A stretch of 64,000 bases of DNA, taken from Quillaja saponaria. Taxonomy: Eukaryota; Streptophyta; Magnoliopsida; Fabales; Quillajaceae. The stretch spans positions 21,160,001 through 21,224,000 of the forward strand of contig CM055613.1 of assembly GCA_029379385.1 (NCBI GenBank). Reading direction: 5' to 3'. The position numbers and the translations under genes were made by a program. Positions 35,165 through 46,010 of the stretch are shown piece after piece (position 1 is the first letter of the stretch; each line of letters opens with the position of its first letter). The notes beneath the pieces are model-generated. The model was given only the letters and a program-made list of their open reading frames with translations, ran no database searches and had not been told where the DNA came from.

Positions 35165-35251
35165 TAGGCTTAAGAGTTTGATTACTGATTAAATTAGCTT
35201 AAGAGTTTATTAAGTAGATTAAGTATAGGATTAAGGAGAAAGGGTGTTACA
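35165..35251 (+). repeat. T3 3' LTR remnant
   Basis: taagtataggattaaggaga and the terminal AGGGTGTTACA match the last part of the 5' LTR (33803-33836). The first about 2.2 kb are missing. Confidence 0.7.
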
Positions 35252-35902
35252 CTCTTAGAAAGAGGATTGAAGAGTGATAAGAATCGGGTTTAATTTCGCC
35301 ACTAAACAAGAACTTGTTTAGATAGGAAATATGGAAAATTGCATTATGCAATTATGATAATATTCAGCAAAAACTTTTTAGCATAACTGCATACAACCCT
35401 TCAAGTATAAGTGACTCAATTCCAATACTATTAAAGGCTTACTTTTGACTATAAAATATATTCCAACTCATAAGTATTAATGAAAGCATAAAACAAAACA
35501 AAAGATACTAGGAAATAGGAGAGTTTTCAAAATTCGTCCTAATTTATGTTCTGGAACAGACTTTACTAAATTAGTCATAAGTTCCTCTAGAGACCTCCAA
35601 ATGGCACATCGTTTGATGTATTGCAAACTAGATTCATAAATCTTTCCAAGGGTAAGTCATTCATCACGTAATTCCTTGGTATGAATTCTCATAACTAATT
35701 CTCATCCATGTCCATCTTGATTAAATTGGGCTTAGGTTCATGCTCATCCATATTGGACTTCAAGTCCTCAAATTGGGTAGAACTCCCCCTAATGACTATG
35801 GCAACCTGGTTTTGAATTTGTTTGGCTCTTGCTCTAGTAAGAGGCCCCAAAGAAGGCTCCTCTTGATTTTTGGCAGCCTCATCAATACTATGATGCACAT
35901 CA
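35252..35902 (-). repeat. B2 LTR, right part with polyprotein end
   Basis: Inverse homologue of B1 LTR from ctcttagaaagagg onward. On the minus strand it starts TGATGTGCATCATAG at 35902. It encodes PSLGPLTRARAKQIQN at about 35850-35803, the pol C-terminus. Together with 31317-31525 this forms a solo LTR inside LINE L1. The open frame 36036-35695 that appears to fuse LINE and gypsy sequence is a by-product of this insertion. Confidence 0.78.
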
Positions 35903-36046
35903 GCAATGGACCTACAAGCAATCAAACGACACCACATATGAGAACATAAAGAATAATAAGCAACGATAGCAGGGTGAGAACTATGACAATACTTGGCTAG
36001 CATGAATTGAGCCCAAAAGGATCTCCCTTGTCGCAAGTGATACCAA
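35903..36046 (-). pseudogene. L1 LINE fragment after the RT domain
   Basis: The minus strand reads RQGRSFWAQFMLAKYCHSSH, a conserved stretch of plant LINE ORF2 after the RT domain (L3 has RKGHSLWAQFILAKYY at about 60551-60598). It continues the frame that ends at 36831 on the far side of L2. About 150 bp of LINE sequence appear to be missing between this fragment and 31316. Confidence 0.8.
36035..36046. repeat. Target-site duplication AAGTGATACCAA, left copy (L2)
   Basis: Twelve bases identical to 36819-36830. Removing L2 and one copy restores an uninterrupted L1 reading frame at this point. Confidence 0.9.
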
Positions 36047-36818
36047 GTCGCAAGTTCTTAAAGAAAGTTGTGATTTCAAGGTGGCAGCCTCCTCCTCCTT
36101 CATTTTTTGAATTGAATTGTGATGGGTTCTCCCGGGGTAATCCCGAGGAGGCAGCAATAGGAGGTATAATTAGAAATTCTTCAAGAGATATATGTTAGCT
36201 GCATTTGGTACTTATTTGGGGATACAAACCAATATGGTTGCTGAATTTAAAGCTTTGCTTGAAGGCTTTAAAATATGTGTTTCAAGAGTCAACATCATTG
36301 TTAATATTGACTAATTAGCTCTTGTGTATTGTGTCAATAAGAAAATTAATCCTTTATGGAAGCGTCATGTGAAATTTTGTGAGTTATTGAAGTTGATTGA
36401 TTCATACAATATTTCGGTCTGCCATTGCTATAGAGAAACAATTGCTGTTGTAGATAGAATAGCAAATGAAGCTTGTGACAGAAAGGTAAACGTGAATTGG
36501 TCTTCATCTAGTAGCGTTCCAGCACATCTATCTTCTTGGGCTTCTCCTTTTGGACAAAGACCAGGTCCTTACATTAGGGTAATTGCAAATTCATAGCTTT
36601 AAGTGTTTCTATAATGGGATAGTATCCCAAATTTATGGTTTTGGAATTTTAGTTTATTAGTTTAGTTTTGCTTATTGTAATGGGATAGTATCACAAGTTT
36701 AGTTCTTGAATTCTTGTAAGGTTTTATACTCTGGTCTTTATTTTTTTCTTGAAAACTAATAAAATCTAAAGGACTGGCCCTGGTCCAAGTAAAGTTAGGG
36801 CTAAAAAAAATAAAGATA
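36047..36818 (+). mobile_element. L2, 5'-truncated LINE: RNase H tail and poly-A
   Basis: The plus strand shows the end of ORF2: KVVISRWQPPPPSFFELNCD (about 36067-36126), starting the RNase H, an FKALLEG-like block near 36250 and NRIANEACDRKVNVNWSSSS at about 36451-36510, the last broken by frameshifts upstream. A 3' UTR with gggatagtatcccaa repeats (36618, 36685) and ataaaatctaaagga near 36758 leads to an A-rich tail at 36803-36818. L3 has the same order at 61530-62187. Typical of target-primed reverse transcription with a 5' truncation. Confidence 0.87.
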
Positions 36819-36830
36819 AAGTGATACCAA
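36819..36830. repeat. Target-site duplication AAGTGATACCAA, right copy (L2)
   Basis: Identical to 36035-36046, directly after the A-rich tail of L2. Confidence 0.9.
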
Positions 36831-39709
36831 AGCTTTAAAGAAAATATCATAGATATATTTGACAGAACAGATACCAAGACCACCTTCTTGCACTGGCAAA
36901 CAAATGGACCTCCAAGCACACGAATGGAATTTACACTTTTCCTTCCTTAACCCCCCAAAAAATCCCTACAGAAAGGCCAACCAACTGAGACAAAGACCAA
37001 TTTTGGTGGATACAAAGCACTTAGAAGGTAAAGGGGAATAGAGGAAAGGACATGCTTAAATAAAATCAAGCAACCTCCTTGGGAAAGGTACTTAGAAGAC
37101 CAAGAGGAAATACACCGCTGTACTTTAGCAATGTATCTTGGAAAAGAGAAACCTTCTTCCTTCCCACAAATAAAGGACAACCAAGATAAGTTAAGGGCAG
37201 CTGTTTAGGATAAAAACCAGTGACACTTCACTAACTGAACCCGTTGGTGAGAAGCTTTAGAACCAATATAAAGCAGCTCTTGTGATGATTAATTAATTGC
37301 CCCAAATTCAACTCATACTGCTTAAGAAAATTCATAAGATTCTCATAAGAAGCATTGCATCTAGTAGAATGCTTAAGAAAATTCATAAGATTCTCATAAG
37401 AAGCATTGCATCTAGTAGAAAAAATGGCATGACTGCGAAAGCTAAACAAGAAATCTTCTGAGAATCACTAGGATGAAAATAGTAATCAATTAAAATCTAG
37501 CCATCCTTATTTTCAAGCCACAGGTAAGCACCATATATGCTAAAAGTCAAAAAAGAGGCGACAGTGGATCACCTTACCGGAAGCCCCTAGTAGACTTAAA
37601 AAAACCTGCTACCTTGCCTTTAACCAAAATTGAGTACCACAGACAAGAAACCATTCTCCAAATCAGATCAATCCAAATTTCGTAGAAGCCAAACTTAAGA
37701 AGAATAGAAATGAGAAAAAACCAGTTAACCTTATCATAAGGTTTAGCCATGTCCGACTTAAAAAGCACGTTATCACCTTTTATTTTCTTATTTGAGTCAT
37801 GAATAAGCTCTTGAGTGAAATCAACATTATCTAATAATACTTCTACCTTTCATGAAACCACTCTGCTCCTCATAATCAAAGCCGACACAACTAAATTAAG
37901 ATGATTCACCAAAAGCTGAAAAAAGAATTTTTAAGGTGAAGTTGCACAAGCTACTTAGAGGTAGATTAGAAAAACTTTGAGGCAAATCAATCTTAGGCAA
38001 AAGCATAATTAAAGTACTACCCATAGCCCCCCAGCAAAAAAGTAATGGACTGCCCTCACCACATCATTAGCCACAATACTCCAACAATGCATAGAAAAAC
38101 CCATTAAAACCATCCGGACCAGCAGTACTATTCCTATCCAATTGCCAAACTATTGTTTTGATTTCATCCTCAGTAGGAAAAGCACTCAAAAGCTCATTTT
38201 AAGCTATAAAAACTAAAGAAGGGACACAATCTAAGAAATCCAAGTCAAGAGTAGAATCTGGTTCTGAAAAGATGTCCATAAAATGGGCCATAGCCTCTGA
38301 CTCAAAATCCTTACACTCTTCAAGCAAAGAACTATTCCTATGTTTAATATGATGAATCATCAACTGGCTTCTTTTAGCTTTAACTATGTAGTGAAAGAAC
38401 TTCGTACAATGATCACCCTCTTGTACACATTTAATCGAAGACTTTTTCCTTCAAAACTCCTATTCATCTGCTAATTCATATTCTAAAAGCATCTCAACTT
38501 GAAAAAGATCATCTTGAAAAGCCTCACCACGGTCCACTGCTTGTTCAAGCATAGTCACTGCCTCCTCCGCATGTTTAACTTTATCCTAGATATTACCAAA
38601 CACCTGCTTATTCCATAAACTAAGAGTCTTCTTTAACCGACTTAATATAGCACCAAGAACAAACATAGGGTTTCCAACCAAATTGTCATCCCAAGAATGA
38701 TAAACAATATCAATGAACCATTGGTGACAGCTCACACATTCAAAAAGCGAAAAGGAATAGGATGAGTTGGTGCAACTTCACCGAAAGTAACAATGGATTA
38801 TGGTCAGAATATTTCATGTTGAGATGAGTAACAAAATCCATGGCAGCCCATAAGAGTTCACACAAAACCGATCTAGCCGATTTAAAATTTTTGCCAACTC
38901 CTCCCTCTTATTAGTCCAAGTAAATTTAGTACTAGAAAACGGCACCTCTTGAAGACCACAAAGTTAGAGTACACACAAAGCCAGAGGCTGAAGAACTATT
39001 AAAAATAGCTCTATAACCATACTACTTAACCAGTTCCATAACACAATTAAAATCGCCACCAATCAACCACTCTTTCAAACCCACCAATTTCTATACTTGC
39101 ACAAGCTCATCCCATAACTTTTGCCTTTCCAGCATGAAACACCAAGCATTGACAAACGTAGCAAAGCAATCGAAGGTCAAACGAGCATGATTAACTTTTA
39201 AGGTAACTTGATGCCCTATAATCAAAATAGGCTCACAAACAAATGCATCCATCCACAAAATACAAAGATTGTTTGAAGTATTATCATTAGAATTTGAAAA
39301 ACCACAGTACTTTTCAAGAATTGAAAGATCCTCCAAAGGGCTATTAGGTTTTGAAACCACCACTAAAGAGGCTTTGTGCAACTGAATCAACTTACAAAGT
39401 CGGTGTCTAGTGGGAATATGTCTAATCCCATGGGCATTCTAGTAAACATTAAACATTGGGCTGAGTTGGACTTAAATTATTGATATTCTTGATATGCATT
39501 AATGCTTTCGAACATTCTAGACCTTCTCTAATTGAGCTTACTGAACTTACATCAAAACTGCTAGTTGTAGCTTCTGTAGAAAATCCACCTAAGATGAACA
39601 ATCTACACTGCTTTTAGGAGATAAATGTAACGTTTGAACCACCCTTTCCACATCTTCCTTAGAGCAAATACTAAAATCATGACCAGAACTTAGGGAGTCA
39701 CCCAATTCC
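36831..39709 (-). pseudogene. L1 LINE ORF2: endonuclease and reverse transcriptase
   Basis: Read on the minus strand. The endonuclease starts near 39440 (NAHGIRHIPTRHRLCKLIQL) and continues with HKASLVVVSKPNSPLEDL. The RT includes DMAKPYDKVNWFFLISILLK at about 37753-37694 and FKHVLSSIPLYLLSALYPPK at about 37062-37003. At the catalytic FADD site (about 37427-37440) an indel gives FAVM. A 51-bp in-frame duplication follows. Numerous stops are present. Upstream of 39460 the sequence is the 3' end of the preceding region, cut by the EPRV at 39710. ORF2 of plant LINEs nicks target DNA and copies the RNA onto it; this copy cannot. Confidence 0.85.
37321..37422 (-). repeat. 51-bp tandem duplication in the L1 RT
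   Basis: cttaagaaaattcataagat at 37321 recurs at 37372. It duplicates 17 codons (STRCNASYENLMNFLK) in frame, directly after the catalytic motif of the RT. The two copies are nearly identical. Confidence 0.9.
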
Positions 39710-41000
39710 AAGATTCAACAGCCCAGAGTAATCATAAAAATATAAAAGAAGAGTAGAAGAAAACTTACATTAATAAAAACAGATTCTTTATTACAGGTGC
39801 AAGGAATAGGTACAGAACACGTTCACAGGTACTATTTGACAATAGAAGCTATAGGTACAATAGGTACAAGCCCACTATTACAAACTTAAAACTTTCACTC
39901 GTATTTTACAAGACACTCTAAACACTTAATTTTTATTTTTCAAACTTCTGATATTCTACCAAACTTCAAAACTTGGGAAACAACAGAGGGCAAAAGCCCT
40001 TAAATAACAATCCTAGCATGATTGTCTAAGAGATAAGAATGACTAAAGCAAATTCCTGGAGATAAGGCTTATCCTTCTGTCTGGGCACGTGTCCTAGATA
40101 GGAGTCGGTCCGCCAGATAGAAAGGGAATATTTACTTTTATAAAGTAAATCCTTTTCTTTTAAGAAATTTGTCTTCGATTCACCAAAAGTATTCTTTCTT
40201 TTGGAAAAGATGACTTTTGCTTTTTGAAAAGAAAGTAGATTCCTTCTCCTTTTAGGAAAGCAAACTTTAGCTTTATGAAAAGAGAATTATTTATGAGAAT
40301 CTTCATCCAGAGGATTTTGTGAGTCCTGGAAATAGGCTGGGACATCTTGACTCATCTCAGAACTGTTATCTTCAAGGATTTTTAGAAGCTCTTTTTGAAC
40401 ATCTTCTTTAGAAGAGGAGGCTAATAAGCCTTTTACCATATTAAGAACCTTTTTATTCTCATTTATATAAGGTTTTTGAGAAGAAGCTTTAGATCTTAAG
40501 ATCCCTAGCTTTTGAAAATTATTAAGGTTCTCTTCGAAATTAGAGAAGTTGTCCCACCATTTGATTTAAGTTCTACGAATTAACCAAGGGACTGATTGAT
40601 TAATCCCAAAGACAGAAGAAGAACAATCTTTGACAATATATTCCTATTTAACAATCCATGGAAGTTGATAATAAGCTGTAAACATAATAATTTTATCTTG
40701 AGGGTACAGAGGATGATTATTCTCACAGAACCTTAACCAGTATAGATGAACATATTTTGGTAGGGATATAGGAAATAATCCCCAAGAAAAATACCATGTT
40801 TTAAACCACTGAGGGAAAGTAGTGGGGGGAAGGTTCTTCATTGATGGTGAACCTTGGAAACCAGCTGTGCTTTCTTGCTTAGTTTTCAAATAAAAGCAAG
40901 TTTTCCCATGCAGCCATATAATCAAAATAAGTATATAGCTGAGGAAATATTCTTCTATCTCTGATCTGTTTTTGACAGTATAAATCCATACCCCAATTTA
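39710..41000 (-). repeat. EPRV left inverted arm
   Basis: The reverse complement matches 45285-46561 almost throughout with small indels. It contains, on the minus strand, the 3' part of the downstream viral frame (about 40925-40310), a G-box CACGTG (40085-40090), a TATA-like ttatttaag (about 39999-40008) and an AATAAAG signal (39786-39792). The outer limit is aagattcaacagccc. The inner limit is uncertain by about 50 bp. Confidence 0.85.
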
Positions 41001-41133
41001 TTTCTTCAATCCTTAGGAAAACAGTCCTCGATGATAGAAAATTTTCTTCTTCAGGAAAAGTCTTCCCAACAAATAATCCAGACTTCAGGATCTATGATCT
41101 TCTAGTAAAGAATATGCAAAGATAGATCCTATT

Positions 41134-42420
41134 TTGATGAAGACTCCACCAGAAGTCAATTTGAAATATAGAAAAGATTCAAAAATCAATGATAAAAACT
41201 TTGTAGATGAATTAGTCAACAAGTTACAAAACCTGAACATATCTGAAAAGAAAAGTGTCAACATGCTGAGTCAAAATCAAGAAAAGTCATCTAGAAAAGA
41301 CTCACATCTAGAAGTTAATAAACTTCATTGGAATAAGACAACTCTAACTGCCCCATCTAAAGTGTATTACCCAAGACCCTTACCATTAGATCTCCAGTAC
41401 GAAGATAATGCTATTCAAGACAGGGTCTAGTTTGATGGAAAGTCCATAGTGGAATGGAAGATCGATGGTCTGGCAGAATACCAAACCAAATCCTCCAAAC
41501 AACTAAACACATGCTAATGTATGTTATAGCATGTAGGTCCAATGGTAACACTGAAAGGGAAATAGCCTTAGCCATAATCAGTGGGTTTACAAGACAATTA
41601 TTAGGATGGTGGGATTTCCACCTATCATATATCTCTAAACAAGAGATCTTAAATTCTGTAAAACAGGAAAATGGAAATCTGATAACTGATATAGTTAACA
41701 CATTAATTTATACAATTATAAATCACTTTGTAGGAGCTAATATGCTTAGGTTAGATAGATCACATGAACAACTAATTAATCTTAGGTGTCCAGATTTATC
41801 TCACTTTCAGTGCTATAAAGATGTGTTCCTGTCTAGAGTTTATCAAAAACTAGATAGTCAAGCTGACTTTTGGAAAGAAAAGTTTTTAGCAGGTCTCCCA
41901 ACTCTGTTTGTTGATAAAATCATAAACAAACTAAAAGATAAACATGGTGGTAATACCATACAGTAGGTACACTTATGGAGAACTAGCTTCAGAGGCCGTG
42001 TTAGAAGGAATATCATTATGTAATGATATTAGGTTAAAAAGATAAATTGACAAAGAAAAGTTAAGTGGGAAAAGAGCTTTAGGAAATTTCTGTGAACAAT
42101 TTGGATATCCCACAAGTAGTCAATTTAAGTAGTCTAAAGACTCATAAATTTCAAAAGAAATTCTCTAATAAACCTTATAAGAGAAAACAATATAAAAGGA
42201 ATGATAAGGTAAATCCAGCAAGAAACCCTTAGTCAAGGAAACTAATTATAAAAAGGTTCCTATATGTTATAAGTGTGGAAAACCAGGTCACTTTCAAAAT
42301 AAATGCAGAGTTAAAAAGAAAATAAATGCACTTCAAATCGATGAACGTTTCAAGAAATCCTTATGTCAAATCTTATTAGAAGACTCTGACAAAGAAAAGG
42401 AACAAATGAATGCTTTTTAT
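41134..42420 (+). pseudogene. EPRV coat-protein region with zinc knuckle
   Basis: The coat protein of pararetroviruses packages the genome. Open pieces at 41134-41430 and 41454-41966 are in different frames. The second contains the LINLRCPDLSHFQCYKDVFL segment (about 41790-41849) and a YTYGELASEAVLEG-like stretch just after its stop. A CCHC knuckle CYKCGKPGHFQNKC lies at 42265-42306, with lysine-rich flanks typical of caulimovirid coat proteins. Breaks: a stop at 41428, a frameshift between the pieces, a stop at 41965 and further stops to 42230. No cysteine or histidine of the knuckle is lost. Confidence 0.8.
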
Positions 42421-42429
42421 AATAGAGCA

Positions 42430-42951
42430 ATATAAATCGAATTCGAGTTTAGAAGAGTTAGAAAATGGATATAACTCTGAGTCAGAATAGTCTGAAAAAT
42501 CAAATGTTGTTCTGATAATGACTGTGATGAATGTATCCTAAAAACTATAGGATTAAACAACCTTAGTATAAATGTCCTATCTAAAGAAGAAAGTCTAATT
42601 CTAGACTTCATTGATAAAATTTCAGACCTTGAAGAAAGAAGAATACATTTAGAAAACTATATTCAAATGTCTAACAAGGGTAAAAGTTCAATAATAAAAG
42701 GAAGTATAAAAGATGATTCTTATTCCTTTAAGAATATCATTGAAAGAGTAAAAACTGTTAACTCCTCATCAAATGAACCAATAATTGCTGATTTAAAATC
42801 AGAAATTAATGAAATTAAAAAAGAAGTAAAAACTCTAAGATAGAGAGTTTCTATTTTAGAAGAATCGAATGAAGACTAGTTCCAAGATCTTCTATGGGAA
42901 TCATCGAAGGAAACAAAGAATCCAGAACCAGAAAACAGAGGAAAAGGAATA
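42430..42951 (+). pseudogene. EPRV inter-domain region (acidic and coiled-coil-like)
   Basis: Between the zinc knuckle and the protease, the plus strand encodes in broken frames a Ser/Glu-rich segment and a Lys/Glu-rich stretch with heptad-like leucine and isoleucine spacing (42620-42840, including a SEINEIKKEVKTLR-like end). Stops occur near 42433, 42490 and 42841. Function unknown; linkers of this kind join coat protein and pol in several pararetroviruses. Confidence 0.5.
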
Positions 42952-43659
42952 ATGATTCAAGAACCCGAGGAAGGAACTGTAAATATCCTTAATGTTCCAA
43001 AAGGATGGATTTGTGCTGTAGATTTAGTTATAGCACAAAAATGGTTTACTAAAATAACTATAGTTGTGAATAATGAATTCAGTTTTCAGTATGTTGCCTT
43101 AATAGATTCAAAAGCATATTTAAATTGCATTAATAAAGGATTAGTTCCATCCAAGTACTTTCAGAAAACTACACAGATACTCCATGCTGCGGATAGAAAT
43201 CGTCTAATTATATACTACAAATTTTCTAATGCAGCAGTCTGTAATAACAAGGTTTGTTTTCCTTTACCCTTTGTTCTAGTCAAAGGCTTAGCCCAGGGAG
43301 TAATTCTAGGAAACCATTTTCTACACATGTTATTCCCTATTTCTAAGATAGACGAATCAGAGGTAGAAACTACAATAAAGGGTAGACAAATTAAATTTGA
43401 ATTTGTTGAAGAACCACGAATGCATGAAATCAATCTTATGAGAGACACCATTAAAAGAAAAGAAAATTTTCTTATGTCTCTTAAGGAAGAGATAGAATAC
43501 AAGAGGATTGAGCAACAATTGAAATCTTCTAAGCTTCAAGATGAAATTAATAAATTTCAACATAAAATTGAACAAACTATATATGCTGAAATTCCTAATG
43601 CCTCTTGGAATAGAAAACAACATATAATAGAATTGCCTTATGAACCCTATTTCTCATAA
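42952..43659 (+). pseudogene. EPRV aspartic protease (active site altered)
   Basis: A 235-codon open frame. The protease core is at about 43060-43340. The active-site motif expected as D-S-G or D-T-G reads D-S-K (43114-43122, within ALIDSKAYLNC), so the glycine is replaced by lysine. The second conserved block (GVILGNHFL) is intact near 43297-43323. After residue 150 a Lys/Glu-rich helical tail links to the RT. A stop at 43657 separates it from the RT frame, which follows in the same phase. The first part of this protease reappears at 63761-64000. Confidence 0.85.
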
Positions 43660-43692
43660 AAACAAATACCTACTAAGGCTAGGCCAATAACT

Positions 43693-44340
43693 ATGGGTCC
43701 TAGGCATTTAGAAATTTGTAAGGCAGAAATTGAAGAATTACTAAAAAAAGAATTATTTTATGTTGAAAATGCAACCGAACTAGAGAGAGGAGTTCCGAGG
43801 CTAGTAATTAATTACAAACCTTTGAATAAAACTTTAAGATGGATTAGGTATCCAATTCCTAATAAAAAGGATTTGTTAAATAGACTTAATGATGCCAAGA
43901 TTTTTTCCAAATTTGATATGAAATCCAGATATTGGCAAATTCAAATAGCTAAACAAGATAGGTACAAAACTGCCTTTAATGTACCTTTTGGGCATTATGA
44001 ATGGAATGTTATGCTATTTGGATTAAAAAATGCTCCTTTTGAATTTCAAAATATTATTAATGATATTTTTAATTCTTATCATGAATTTATAATTGTTTAT
44101 ATTGATGATGTTTTAGTTTTTTCTCCTTCCATTGAGAATCATTTTAAACATCTCAATATATTCTTGAATACTGTTATGAAGGCGGGATTAGCAGTTTCTA
44201 CAAAGAAGGTAAAAATATGTCAAAATACTATTCATTTTTTAGGACACAATATTCATAAAGGTTCTATTATACCTATTGATAAAGCTATACAATTTGTTGA
44301 TAAGTTCCCAAATAAGGGAAAAACAACAACTGCAGAGATT
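43693..44340 (+). pseudogene. EPRV reverse transcriptase
   Basis: An open frame of 224 codons carries the RT palm and fingers. Recognisable blocks include VINYKPLNKTLRWIRYPIPN, SKFDMKSRYWQIQI, AFNVPFGHYEWNVM and the catalytic YIDDVLVFS at 44098-44124, with both aspartates present. FLGHNI occurs near 44240. The enzyme would copy pregenomic RNA to DNA. A frameshift near 44325 moves the remaining RT and RNase H part into another frame. The similarity to caulimovirid rather than Ty3-gypsy RT is clear from the YPIPNKKDLL and GHYEWNVM blocks. Confidence 0.9.
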
Positions 44341-44913
44341 CTTAGGAAGCCTAAATTATGTAGGTGAATTTTACAAAGATTTAGCCCTAGATTGCAAATT
44401 ATTATTTGCAAGATTAAAAAAGGATCCTCCAGAGTGGAACAATGACTTTATAGAAACAGTTAAGAGGATAAAACAAAGAGTTAAAAAACTTCCATGTCTT
44501 TGTATTCCTCATTCAGATGCATTTAAAATAGTTGAAACAGATGCTTCCGAGATAGGATATGGAGGAATACTTAAACAAAAAATTGCTAATAAAGAGCAAT
44601 TGGTTAGATTTACTTCAAGAACTTGGAAGGGTGCACAACAAAATTATTCTACTATAAAGAAAGAAATATTATCTATAGTTATGTGCATCACTAAGTTTGA
44701 ATCTGACCTATTGAATAAAAAATTCTTATTAAGAATAGATTGCAAGTCTGCCAAAGATATTCTTCTCAAAGATGTTAAAAATATAGCATCTAAACAATAT
44801 TTGCTTGATGGCAGGGAATCTTTTATGTTTTTGAATTTGATATAGAATTCATTAAAGGATAATCTAATTCTTTGCTTGACTTCCTAACTAGAGAATTTTT
44901 GCAGGGATCCTAA
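44325..44913 (+). pseudogene. EPRV RT thumb and RNase H
   Basis: An open frame to 44845 includes the RT end (RFLGSLNYVGEFYKDL) and RNase H with VETDASEIGYGGIL, in which the first catalytic Asp is present, then a TSRTWKGAQQNYSTIKKEIL block. A frameshift near 44805 separates the last part, whose FLTREFLQGS ending lies near 44886-44913. This is the C-terminus of pol. The downstream frame begins 16 bp later. Confidence 0.85.
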
Positions 44914-44926
44914 AGGAAAAGGCATC

Positions 44927-46010
44927 ATGACCTCTCAAACTAATACTCCTGCAAAAAGAAATTTATCCACTCCTAATACTGAGGAGACTGATAAAAATTT
45001 CTTATGTGATCAGGCTTATGAATTAGCCCTTCCTTGTAATACCAAGGATTTCAAATATCCATATATTCCACTATCTTACAAAAATATAGCACCATATGAG
45101 ATAGCCCTTTTCTATCTCAATAATCATCTTCCTCTTGAATTGGAACCAAGGAATATTTTATTCTATTTAAATATTCTTGTGGACATAGAATCAATTTCTT
45201 GCAAACCCTGGATTCGAGCAGGATTAGAATGGGCTTATTCAAAAATCATCACTTATAAAGTAATGAAGTCAAAAGATTAGGGTATGGATTTATACCGTCA
45301 AAAACATATCAGAGATAGAAGAATATTTCCTCGGCTATATACTTATTTTGATTATATGGCTGAATGGGAAAACTTGCTTTTATTTGAAAACAAAGCAAGA
45401 AAGCACAGCTGGTTTCTAAGGTTCACCCTCAATGAATAACCTTCCTCCCACTACTTTTCCTCAGTGGATTAAAACATGGTATTTTTCTTGGGGATTATTT
45501 CCTATATCCTTACCAAAATATGTTTTAGATATACTAGTTAAGGTTCTGTGAGAATAATCATTCTCTGGACCCTCAAGACAAAATTATTATGTTTACAACT
45601 TATAATCAGCTTTCATGGATTGTTAAATAGGAATATATTGTCAAAGATTGTTCTTCTTCTGTCTTTGGGATTAATCAATCAGTCCCTTGGTTAATTCGTA
45701 GAACTCAAATCAAATGGTGGGACAACTTCTCTAATTTCAAAGAGAACCTTAATAATTTTCAAAAGCTAGGGATCTTAAGATCTAAAGCTTCTTCTCAAAA
45801 ACCTTATATAAATGAGAATAAAAAGGTTCTTGATATGGTAAAAGGCTTATTAGCCTCATCTTCTAAAGAAGATGTTCAAAAAGAGCTCCTAAAATCTTTG
45901 AAGATAACAGTTCTGATATGAGTCAAGATGACCCAGCCTATTTCCAAGACCCAAAGGATCCTCTGGACGAAGGAGTAGAAGATTTTTTGGATGAAGAATC
46001 TCATCAATAA
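44927..46010 (+). pseudogene. EPRV downstream frame of unknown function
   Basis: A start codon at 44927 opens 117 codons (MTSQTNTPAKRNLSTPNTEE at the start), ending at 45278. The coding-like character continues in the same or neighbouring frames through the right arm to about 46010, with stops and frameshifts, and ends in an acidic tail. The inverted left arm carries the 3' two thirds of the same frame. Position after pol is where many caulimovirids encode a translation transactivator/inclusion-body protein. I do not recognise the motifs of that family here, so the assignment is open. Confidence 0.55.

Larger units (their letters stand above)
31526..35251 (+). mobile_element. T3, internally deleted Tekay-like element inside B2
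   Basis: Plus-strand element with a 2.3-kb left LTR (TGTAACACCCC...GGGTGTTACA), primer site, gag, and a short right LTR remnant ending GGGTGTTACA at 35251. Gag runs directly into LTR-like sequence near 35165, so protease, RT, RNase H, integrase and most of the right LTR are deleted. B2 sequence on both sides matches one uninterrupted stretch of the B1 LTR, showing a clean insertion point, yet no 5-bp duplication is visible. Confidence 0.82.

Noticed and set aside
35695..36036. A 113-codon frame that fuses a LINE segment to the end of a gypsy polyprotein
   Set aside because: It crosses the B2 LTR terminus at 35902 and is explained by insertion of that LTR into LINE L1. Not a chimeric gene.
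36000..36830. L1-style twin priming (inverted 5' end) for the facing LINE pieces near 36040
   Set aside because: The 12-bp duplication on both sides of L2 and the restored L1 frame show a separate insertion in opposite orientation.
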